Shown: in pieces, positions 38,175 to 44,997 of the stretch
How positions within the stretch are numbered: the stretch's first letter is position 1
How the letters are laid out: each line of letters starts with the position of its first letter
Assembly: GCA_009469675.1 (NCBI GenBank)
Contig: SSSZ01000029.1
Span: 1-64,000, forward strand
Direction: 5' to 3'
DNA: 64,000 nucleotides
From: Azonexaceae bacterium
GTDB lineage: Bacteria; Pseudomonadota; Gammaproteobacteria; Burkholderiales; Rhodocyclaceae
Translations under genes and position numbers: made by a program
Notes under the pieces: model-generated
The model's database searches: none
Seen by the model: only the letters and a program-made list of their open reading frames with translations
What the model was told of the DNA's origin: nothing

Positions 38175-39968
38175 ATGACCGCCCCCCACGACAAGACCCC
38201 GCCCGCCCCCGCCGCCAACTTCATCAAGAACCTCGTCGAGGCCGATCTCGCCGCCGGCAAGCACGCCCAGCGCCACTGGGCCGGCCACCCCGGCACCGCC
38301 GCCGACCACGCCGCCGGCCCTCTCGACCCGGCCCGGATCCGCACCCGCTTCCCGCCCGAACCCAACGGCTACCTGCACTTCGGCCACGCCAAGTCGATCC
38401 TCCTCAATTTCGGCCTGGCCGAGCAGTTCGGCGGCCGCTGCCACCTGCGCTTCGACGACACCAACCCGGAAAAGGAAGAGCAGGAATACGTCGATTCCAT
38501 CGTCGACGCGGTCAAGTGGCTAGGCTGCTCCTGGGAGCAGGGGGGCGAAACCAACCTCTACTACGCCTCCAACTACTTCGACTGGATGGCGCAGTTCGCC
38601 GAGTACCTGATTTCGGCCGGCCATGCCTACGTCGACAGCCAGTCGGCGGACGCAATGCGCGCCAACCGCGGCACCCTGACCGAACCGGGCAAGGACAGCC
38701 CCTACCGCCAGCGCAGCGTCGCCGAGAACAGCGCCCTTTTTGCCCGCATGCGGGCCGGCGAATTCCCCGACGGCGCCCACATCCTGCGGGCCAAGATCGA
38801 CATGGCCTCGCCCAACATCAACCTGCGCGACCCGGCCATCTACCGCATCCGCCATGCGACCCACCACAACACCGGCGACCAATGGTGCGTGTACCCCATG
38901 TACACCTTCGCCCACCCCATCGAGGACGCGCTGGAAAACATCACCCATTCCATCTGCACCCTCGAATTCGAGGATCAGCGGCCCTTCTACGACTGGCTCC
39001 TCGAGCGCCTGGCCGAGGGCGGCCTGCTGCAGCGCCCGCTGCCGCAGCAGATCGAGTTCTCCCGCCTCAACCTGACCTACGTCGTGCTTTCCAAGAGAAA
39101 GCTCATCCAGCTCGTCGAGGAAAAACACGTCGAAGGCTGGGACGACCCCCGCCTGCCCACCCTGGTCGGGGCGCGGCGCCGCGGCTATGCCCCCGCGGGC
39201 TTTCGCCTCTTCGCCGAACGCATCGGCGTCTCCAAGAACGACTCGAACATCGACTACGTCCTCTTCGAAGACGCCATGCGCGAAGTCATGAACGAATCCG
39301 ACCAGCGCCGCGTCGCCGTCCTCGATCCCCTGAAGCTGATAATCGACAACTATCCGGCCGGCCAGGTCGAAGAGTGCCTGGCCCCGAACCACCCGCTGCA
39401 CCCGGAACTCGGCCAGCGCCCGATGCCCTTCTCCCGGGAACTGTGGATCGAAGGCGAGGATTTCCAGGAAGTGCCGGAAAAAGGATTCCGCCGCCTCTTT
39501 CCCGGCAACAAGGCCCGCCTCAAATACGGCTACGTCGTCGAATGCACCGGCTGCGACAAGGACGAAACCGGCAAGGTCGTCGCCGTGCGCTGCACTTACC
39601 TGCCCGACACCAAATCCGGCACGCCGGGAGCCGACAGCGTCAAGGTCAAGGGCAACCTGCACTGGGTTTCGGCGGCCCACGCCTACCCGGCCCAAATCCG
39701 CCTCTACGACCGCCTGTTCAGCGTCCCCGCCCCAGGCGCCCGGCGCGAGGGCGACGGGCCGGAGGTCGAACGCAATTTCCTCGACGACCTCAACCCCGCC
39801 TCCAAAACCGTCATCACCGCCCAGCTCGAACCCGCCCTGCAAAACGCTGGGGCGGAGGAACGCTTCCAGTTCGAACGCCACGGCTACTTCGTCGCCGACC
39901 GCGTCGACTCGCGGCCCGGGGCGCCGGTGTTCAACCGCACCGTCACGTTGAAGGACGCATGGAAATAA
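38175..39968 (+). CDS. glnS: Glutaminyl-tRNA synthetase
   Basis: 597 aa class I synthetase charging tRNA-Gln. HIGH-type motif in PPEPNGYLHFGHAKS, KMSKS-type motif in VVLSKRKLIQLV, and the GlnS-specific RFDDTNPEKEEQEYV and NYPAGQVEECLAPNHP segments, followed by the beta-barrel anticodon domain. The N-terminus has an extra ~45 residues (AAP-rich) before TRFPPEPN, longer than the E. coli enzyme. A TAAAAT -10-like hexamer lies at 38140-38145. Confidence 0.96.
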   Translation: MTAPHDKTPPAPAANFIKNLVEADLAAGKHAQRHWAGHPGTAADHAAGPLDPARIRTRFPPEPNGYLHFGHAKSILLNFGLAEQFGGRCHLRFDDTNPEKEEQEYVDSIVDAVKWLGCSWEQGGETNLYYASNYFDWMAQFAEYLISAGHAYVDSQSADAMRANRGTLTEPGKDSPYRQRSVAENSALFARMRAGEFPDGAHILRAKIDMASPNINLRDPAIYRIRHATHHNTGDQWCVYPMYTFAHPIEDALENITHSICTLEFEDQRPFYDWLLERLAEGGLLQRPLPQQIEFSRLNLTYVVLSKRKLIQLVEEKHVEGWDDPRLPTLVGARRRGYAPAGFRLFAERIGVSKNDSNIDYVLFEDAMREVMNESDQRRVAVLDPLKLIIDNYPAGQVEECLAPNHPLHPELGQRPMPFSRELWIEGEDFQEVPEKGFRRLFPGNKARLKYGYVVECTGCDKDETGKVVAVRCTYLPDTKSGTPGADSVKVKGNLHWVSAAHAYPAQIRLYDRLFSVPAPGARREGDGPEVERNFLDDLNPASKTVITAQLEPALQNAGAEERFQFERHGYFVADRVDSRPGAPVFNRTVTLKDAWK

Positions 39969-40041
39969 TTTGCCGCCCGCCGCCCCTTCGCCGCCAGCGG
40001 GCGGCCGGGCGGGCCTCGATCCGCTGACCCCGGGAGCGCCC

Positions 40042-40473
40042 ATGGAAAGAAAGACGCCCATTCTCAAACTCCTCCGCCGCAACATCCTGGCGCTCATCAG
40101 CCTGACCCTGGCCATCGTCAGCCTGTCGTACAACACCTGGCGCAACGACGCCACCGAACTCAACCGCAACCAGCGGGCCGCCGGCTTCGCCGCCCTCAAG
40201 GAACTGGCCAGCCTGCAGCTCCTGGTGGACCACATCACCTACGGCAGCGAGCGCGACAAGGGCGACCCAATCGCCGGCTGGACCCACGTCATCTTCATCG
40301 GCGACCTGAGCCACCTGACCTCGGCGGCCCTCGAAGCAGAAGCGGCGAAACTCAAGGATTCCTGGAGCGAACACGTCGGCCAGCTCAGCGAAGAAGCGGC
40401 CAACAAGGCCATCTCCCAGCGCATCGAGGCGATGCGCCAGGAAACCCTCAAGGCCCTCGCCCACCTGCGCTGA
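40042..40473 (+). CDS. Small single-span membrane protein of unknown function
   Basis: 143 aa. After a basic N-terminus (MERKTPILKLLRRN) there is one transmembrane helix (ILALISLTLAIVSLSYNTW), then a helical soluble part with RNQRAAGFAALKELASLQLLVDHI and KLKDSWSEHVGQLSEEAANKAI. I do not recognise a named family. Orientation by the basic N-terminus suggests the C-terminal part is periplasmic. It sits 73 bases after glnS and may be co-transcribed with it. Confidence 0.72.
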   Translation: MERKTPILKLLRRNILALISLTLAIVSLSYNTWRNDATELNRNQRAAGFAALKELASLQLLVDHITYGSERDKGDPIAGWTHVIFIGDLSHLTSAALEAEAAKLKDSWSEHVGQLSEEAANKAISQRIEAMRQETLKALAHLR

Positions 40474-40532
40474 CCGCCGGCGGGCCGTAAGGAAAGCGGG
40501 CCGGCCCCGACTAATGGCGAAAGGAGATCGCC

Positions 40533-41342
40533 ATGGGTCGCTTGTCCGCCTTGTTCGCCGCCGCCATTCCCCTCGCCGCCGCCACCGGCCCGGCCGCCGC
40601 GACGGCCTGCAGCGCCCAGAGCGGCCCGGCGCGGGCCACCTACATCGAACTCTTCACCTCGGAGGGCTGCAATAGCTGTCCGCCCGCCGACCGCTGGCTT
40701 TCCGGTCTGGTCCGGGAGGCGCCGCCGGCCGCCGCCCCAGTGGTCGCCCTGGCCTTCCACGTCGATTACTGGGACTACATCGGCTGGCGCGACCGCTTTG
40801 CCTCGCCCGTCTTCACGGCCCGGCAAAACGCCCGCAAGCTGGCCACCGGCGGCACCTTCATGTATACGCCCCAGGTCACGGTGGACGGCCGCGACGCCCG
40901 GAACTGGCGGCGCACCACCCACCCGGCCCAGTTGCGCTTCACCCCGCCGGTCCCGGCCGGCGCCGACATCCGCCTCGACATCCGCGGCCAGCCCGGCCGC
41001 CAGACGGTGAGCCTGGAGGTGGACCTCAAACCCGAGTCCGGCCTCACCCCCGCCCAGTCGGTGGCCTATCTGGCGGTCTATGAAAACGGCCAGTCGTCGG
41101 CCGTCAGCGCCGGCGAGAACGTCGGCCGCCGGCTGGCCCACGACTACGTGGTACGGGAATGGCTCGGCCCCTACGTCTTCGACGCCGGCGGCCATCTCGC
41201 CGCCCGCCGCGATATCGCCCGGCCCGACCTCGACCCCGCCCGCTCGGGCGTCGCCGCCGTGGTCGAAAGCGCCGACGGCCGGCGCTTCCTGCAGGCCCTG
41301 GCTTTGCCTTTCTGCACCGGCGGCGGCAAAGGCCGGGAATAG
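40533..41342 (+). CDS. DUF1223 thioredoxin-like secreted protein
   Basis: 269 aa with a signal peptide (MGRLSALFAAAIPLAAATGPAAATA). The DUF1223 signature YIELFTSEGCNSCPPADRWL gives a CxxC redox-type motif in a thioredoxin-like fold, and FHVDYWDYIGWRDRFASP and GTFMYTPQVTVDG follow, the latter containing the cis-Pro-like TPQV. Additional Cys near each end (TACSAQ, LPFCTGG). Likely a periplasmic thiol protein; the reaction is not established. RBS AAAGGAG. Confidence 0.85.
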   Translation: MGRLSALFAAAIPLAAATGPAAATACSAQSGPARATYIELFTSEGCNSCPPADRWLSGLVREAPPAAAPVVALAFHVDYWDYIGWRDRFASPVFTARQNARKLATGGTFMYTPQVTVDGRDARNWRRTTHPAQLRFTPPVPAGADIRLDIRGQPGRQTVSLEVDLKPESGLTPAQSVAYLAVYENGQSSAVSAGENVGRRLAHDYVVREWLGPYVFDAGGHLAARRDIARPDLDPARSGVAAVVESADGRRFLQALALPFCTGGGKGRE

Positions 41343-41354
41343 CCGCGGCCGCCC

Positions 41355-41972
41355 TCAGTGGTGGCCGAACAGGGCGCCCAGGAAGTCGAAAAAGATGCAG
41401 TAGGCGGCGATGGGCAGCGGCAGCCCGAGCAGAGTGCCCAGCATGTAGGGGGCAAACCCGATCCCCGACAGGGCCAGGGAGTAGTTGAGGGCCGGCAGCG
41501 TCTGGAAAAGGGTGCGCAGGATGACGATGCTGCGGACGGGATGGCTCTTGAGCTGCCCCAGGAGGCGCAGGGCCGTCTTGTTTTCCAGGCGGGCCAGGGC
41601 GTCGCCGCCGATCAGGCGGATGGCGAAAAAGGTGGCGGCACAGGACGAACTCGCCGCCAGGTAGGTGACCAGGCCGCCCCAGGTCCGCCCCAGGGCGAGC
41701 ACGGCGGCAGCAAGGAAGAGCCAGCCGGGGATCTGGATCAGGTTGCCGACCATGAACAGCAGGACGAAGAGCGCCAGCCCGCTCAGCCGGTTGGCGGCGA
41801 GTTGCTGCTGCAGGTATTCCAAGCTGACGTGCTGGCGCAGGCCCGCCACCTCGGCCAGCCCCAGAAGAAGCGCCAGGAAAGCCACGACGGCGAGAAGTCG
41901 GCCGAATCGCCCCACGCTGCTATCCCTATCGAATGGTCGGCGGGCGGCCCAGGCGGCGCCCGCCGCCATCAT
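41355..41972 (-). CDS. TVP38/TMEM64 (DedA-like) membrane protein
   Basis: About 205 aa with five or so hydrophobic segments and the SNARE-associated/VTT-domain pattern: [62 protein letters not shown] and [18 protein letters not shown]. Members are implicated in lipid scrambling or undecaprenyl-phosphate recycling. Start uncertain: ATG at 41972 or 41969, or GTG at 41915 (VGRFGRLL). It is divergent from pyrF, whose promoter region it abuts. Confidence 0.82.
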   Translation of the reverse strand: MMAAGAAWAARRPFDRDSSVGRFGRLLAVVAFLALLLGLAEVAGLRQHVSLEYLQQQLAANRLSGLALFVLLFMVGNLIQIPGWLFLAAAVLALGRTWGGLVTYLAASSSCAATFFAIRLIGGDALARLENKTALRLLGQLKSHPVRSIVILRTLFQTLPALNYSLALSGIGFAPYMLGTLLGLPLPIAAYCIFFDFLGALFGHH

Positions 41973-42018
41973 ACCCCGGCCCCCTCGCCGGGGGGTTCGC
42001 GGCCGCCGGCATTGCCGG

Positions 42019-42024
42019 TATATT
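42019..42024 (+). promoter_or_regulatory. Probable -10 element (TATATT) of pyrF
   Basis: TATATT followed by CGGAGG, 30 bases before the pyrF ATG. The -35 region is unremarkable. Confidence 0.4.
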
Positions 42025-42053
42025 CGGAGGCTTCTCCCCTTTGCCCGGATACC

Positions 42054-42866
42054 ATGTCGTTCACCGCCAGCCTTGCCGCCGCCTGGGCGCGCCACAATTC
42101 CCTCCTCTGCGTCGGCCTCGACCCCGACCCCGCCAAGTTTCCCGCCCATCTCAAGGGCCGCGACGACGCCATCTTCGAGTTCTGCGCCGCCATCGCCGAC
42201 GCCACCGCCGACCTGGTCTGCTGCTTCAAGCCCCAGATCGCCTATTTCGCCGCCCGCCGGGCGGAAGACCAGCTCGAAGCCCTGATCGCCTACATCCACG
42301 CCCGGCACCCGGGCGTCCCCGTCATTCTCGACGCCAAGCGCGGCGACATCGGTTCCACCGCCGAGCAGTACGCCGTCGAGGCCTTCGAGCGCTACGGCGC
42401 CGACGCGGTGACGGTCAACCCCTACCTGGGCCGCGACTCGGTGGCGCCCTACCTGGCCTGGCCCGACCGCGGCGTCATCCTGCTCTGCCGGACCTCCAAC
42501 CCGGGGGGGAGCGACCTCCAGTTCCTCGACGTCGGCGGGGAAAAGCTCTACGAACGGGTGGCCCGCCTGGTGGCCGAAGAATGGAACACCACCGGGCAGT
42601 GCGCCCTCGTCGTCGGCGCCACCTTCCCCGCCGAAATCGCCCGGGTCCGGGCCATTACCGGCGACCTGCCGCTGCTCGTCCCCGGCATCGGCGCCCAGGG
42701 CGGCGACATCGAGGCCACCGTGCAGGCCGGGCGCAGCGCCGCCGGCACCGGCCTGATGATTAATTCCTCCCGGGCCATTCTCTACGCCGGCCGCGGCGAG
42801 GACTTTGCCGCCGCCGCCCGGCAGGCGGCCCTCGATACCCGCGACGCCATCAACTGCTGCCGCTGA
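42054..42866 (+). CDS. pyrF: Orotidine 5'-phosphate decarboxylase (type 2)
   Basis: Last step of UMP synthesis. 270 aa TIM barrel of the longer type 2 class. The catalytic segment is [18 protein letters not shown] (Asp-x-Lys-x-x-Asp array), with [12 protein letters not shown] near the N-terminus and [11 protein letters not shown] for phosphate binding. Followed after 11 bases by the YpfJ-type gene. Confidence 0.94.
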   Translation: MSFTASLAAAWARHNSLLCVGLDPDPAKFPAHLKGRDDAIFEFCAAIADATADLVCCFKPQIAYFAARRAEDQLEALIAYIHARHPGVPVILDAKRGDIGSTAEQYAVEAFERYGADAVTVNPYLGRDSVAPYLAWPDRGVILLCRTSNPGGSDLQFLDVGGEKLYERVARLVAEEWNTTGQCALVVGATFPAEIARVRAITGDLPLLVPGIGAQGGDIEATVQAGRSAAGTGLMINSSRAILYAGRGEDFAAAARQAALDTRDAINCCR

Positions 42867-42877
42867 AAGGAATCGCC

Positions 42878-43756
42878 ATGCGCCTGGACGACGAACGCGA
42901 AAGCGACAACATCGAGGACCGCCGCGGCGCAGGCGGTGGCGGCGGCTTCGGCTTTCCCGGCGGGCGGGGCGGCATCGGCCTCGGCGGCATCGTGCTCGCC
43001 CTGGTGGTCAGCTACTTCACCGGCATCAATCCCATGACGCTGCTCGGCATCATCGACCAGGCCCCGGTTCACCACCAGGCCAGCGCCCCCGCCGCCCACA
43101 AGCCCCCCGCCGACGACGCCATGGCCCGTTTCGTCGCCAAGGTGCTGGCCTCCACCGAGGATACCTGGCGCGACATTTTCCGCGCCGCCGGCAAGCACTA
43201 CGAAGACCCCAAGCTCGTCCTATTCACCGGCAGCACCCCTACCGCCTGCGGCACCGGCCAGGCCGCCATGGGCCCCTTCTACTGCCCCGGCGACCGCAAG
43301 GTCTACATCGACCTCGCCTTCTACCGCGATCTGAAGGAACGCTTCCACGCCCCCGGCGAGTTCGCCGAGGCCTACGTCATCGCCCACGAGGTCGGCCACC
43401 ACGTGCAGAACCTCCTGGGCATTTCGGAAAAGGTCCAGCACGCCCGGCAACGGGCCGGCGAAACCGAAGGCAACGCCCTGTCGGTACGCCTCGAACTGCA
43501 GGCCGACTGCCTCGCCGGCGTCTGGGGCAAGCGGACCGACACCATGAAACACGTCATGGAACCCGGCGAACTGGAGCAGGCCCTCACCGCCGCCGCCGCC
43601 ATCGGCGACGACCGGCTGCAGCAGCAGGCCCGCGGCCGCATCGTGCCGGAAAGCTTCACCCACGGCTCGTCGGCCCAGCGGGTACGGTGGTTCAAACGGG
43701 GCTTCGAGAGTGGCGACATGAACCAGTGCAACACCTTCAACACCCGCGACCTCTGA
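42878..43756 (+). CDS. ypfJ: YpfJ-type neutral zinc metallopeptidase
   Basis: 292 aa. Short basic/acidic N-terminus (MRLDDERESDNIEDRRG), a Gly-rich stretch, one transmembrane segment (IGLGGIVLALVVSYFTGI), then a DUF/COG2321 peptidase domain with zinc motif HEVGHHVQNLL and the preceding PFYCPGDRKVYIDLAFYRDL. LELQADCLAGVW supplies the third ligand region. Probably anchored in the inner membrane with a periplasmic protease domain. Its TGA overlaps the putative CTG start of the next gene. Confidence 0.93.
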   Translation: MRLDDERESDNIEDRRGAGGGGGFGFPGGRGGIGLGGIVLALVVSYFTGINPMTLLGIIDQAPVHHQASAPAAHKPPADDAMARFVAKVLASTEDTWRDIFRAAGKHYEDPKLVLFTGSTPTACGTGQAAMGPFYCPGDRKVYIDLAFYRDLKERFHAPGEFAEAYVIAHEVGHHVQNLLGISEKVQHARQRAGETEGNALSVRLELQADCLAGVWGKRTDTMKHVMEPGELEQALTAAAAIGDDRLQQQARGRIVPESFTHGSSAQRVRWFKRGFESGDMNQCNTFNTRDL

Positions 43757-44571
43757 CCGCCCGCCGCACCGCCCTCGCCGTGCTGGCCGGCCTCTGCCTG
43801 GCCGGCGGCGCCGGCGCCCTGCCCCGCCACGCCCCGGTTCCCGGGGGCGTGGCCGTCGTCGACCTGGGTCCGGCGCCGGCCGCCCCCAAGGCCCGCCTGG
43901 GGCAGCGCTCGCTGGCCGTGGTCGAAGAACGGGGGCGCTGGTACGCTTTGCTCGGCATTCCCCTCGACGCCGTCCCGGGAAGCCGCGAAATCGCCGCCGC
44001 CCTGGCCGGCGGCGAGCGGCGGCTGACGGTGGCGGTGGCCGCCAAGGATTACCCGACCCAGCGCCTGACCATCCGGGACCGGCGCAAGGTCGAACCCAAC
44101 GCCGACGATCTCGCCCGCATCGAGCGGGAAAAAGCGGTCACCGAGGCGATCAAGGCGAGTTTTTCGCCGGCCGAGCCGGAAACCGCCTTCGTCCTGCCCG
44201 CCGCCGGGCCGCTTTCTTCCCGTTTCGGCCTGAAACGCCTGTTCAACGGCCTGCCCCGCAATCCCCACGCCGGACTCGACGTGGCGGTAGGCAGCGGCGC
44301 GCCGGTCCGGGCGCCGGCGCCGGGCCGGGTGGCGGAGGTCGGCGACTTCTTCTTCAACGGCCACACTGTTTTTGTCGACCACGGCCAGGGGCTCATTACC
44401 GCCTACATGCACCTTTCCCGCATCGATGTCCGGCCCGGCCAGGTGGTGGGGCGGGGCGAACGCCTGGGGGCGGCCGGCGCCAGCGGCCGGGTCACCGGCC
44501 CCCACCTGCACTGGGCGGTGATCCTCAACGGCGCCGCGGTGGACCCGGAGCTTTTTCTCCCGCTCCCCTGA
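43753..44571 (+). CDS. M23 (LytM) family metallopeptidase, apparently CTG-initiated
   Basis: 272 aa if read from CTG at 43753, which gives a complete signal peptide (TARRTALAVLAGLCLAGGAGA) with a basic n-region; the first conventional start, GTG at 43780, would remove it. The C-terminal half is a LytM domain with NPHAGLDVAV (zinc His and Asp), FVDHGQGLITAYMHLS and GPHLHWAV, all ligands intact; an N-terminal beta domain precedes it as in many exported endopeptidases. The CTGA overlap with the ypfJ stop mirrors ATGA/GTGA junctions elsewhere in the window. Likely cleaves peptidoglycan crosslinks. Confidence 0.82.
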   Translation: MTARRTALAVLAGLCLAGGAGALPRHAPVPGGVAVVDLGPAPAAPKARLGQRSLAVVEERGRWYALLGIPLDAVPGSREIAAALAGGERRLTVAVAAKDYPTQRLTIRDRRKVEPNADDLARIEREKAVTEAIKASFSPAEPETAFVLPAAGPLSSRFGLKRLFNGLPRNPHAGLDVAVGSGAPVRAPAPGRVAEVGDFFFNGHTVFVDHGQGLITAYMHLSRIDVRPGQVVGRGERLGAAGASGRVTGPHLHWAVILNGAAVDPELFLPLP

Positions 44572-44664
44572 AACCGGCCGACGGGCCGACACGCCCCAGC
44601 GCCCTTGGTCTATGATTGATCTATAAGAAGGGGAGCGCAGGGGGTTTCGGCAAAGGAGGAGATC

Positions 44665-44988
44665 ATGGTGGTGGTCGTTTTCCGCACCCGGCTCAAGGCC
44701 GGCATCGACGAGGCGGCGCTGGGCGCCCTGGGCGAGCGCATGCACCTTCTGGCGACGGCGATGCCCGGCTTCATCGCCTACAAGGATTTCACCGCCCCCG
44801 ACGGGGAGAACGTCTCCCTGGTCGAATTCGAAAGCCTGGAAGCCCTTGCCGCCTGGCGCCATCATCCCGAACACCTTGCCGCCCAGGAAGCCGGGCGGCG
44901 GGATTTCTTCGCCGACTATCAAGTTCAGGTGTGCACGCCGCTGCGCAGCTATCGCTTCGCCCAAGGGGCGGGCCGCAGCGAGGGCTGA
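44665..44988 (+). CDS. Antibiotic biosynthesis monooxygenase (ABM) domain protein
   Basis: 107 aa ferredoxin-like protein: VVVVFRTRLKAGIDEAALGALGERM, ATAMPGFIAYKDFTAPDGENVSLVEFES and EALAAWRHHPEHLAAQEAGRRDFFADYQ. The W..HPEH..AQ..GR..F pattern is typical of ABM-type heme-degrading or quinone-modifying enzymes, but a specific reaction cannot be assigned. RBS AAAGGAGGAG. The STAND gene begins 10 bases after its stop, so the two probably share a transcript. Confidence 0.85.
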   Translation: MVVVVFRTRLKAGIDEAALGALGERMHLLATAMPGFIAYKDFTAPDGENVSLVEFESLEALAAWRHHPEHLAAQEAGRRDFFADYQVQVCTPLRSYRFAQGAGRSEG

Positions 44989-44997
44989 GGGCGCCCC

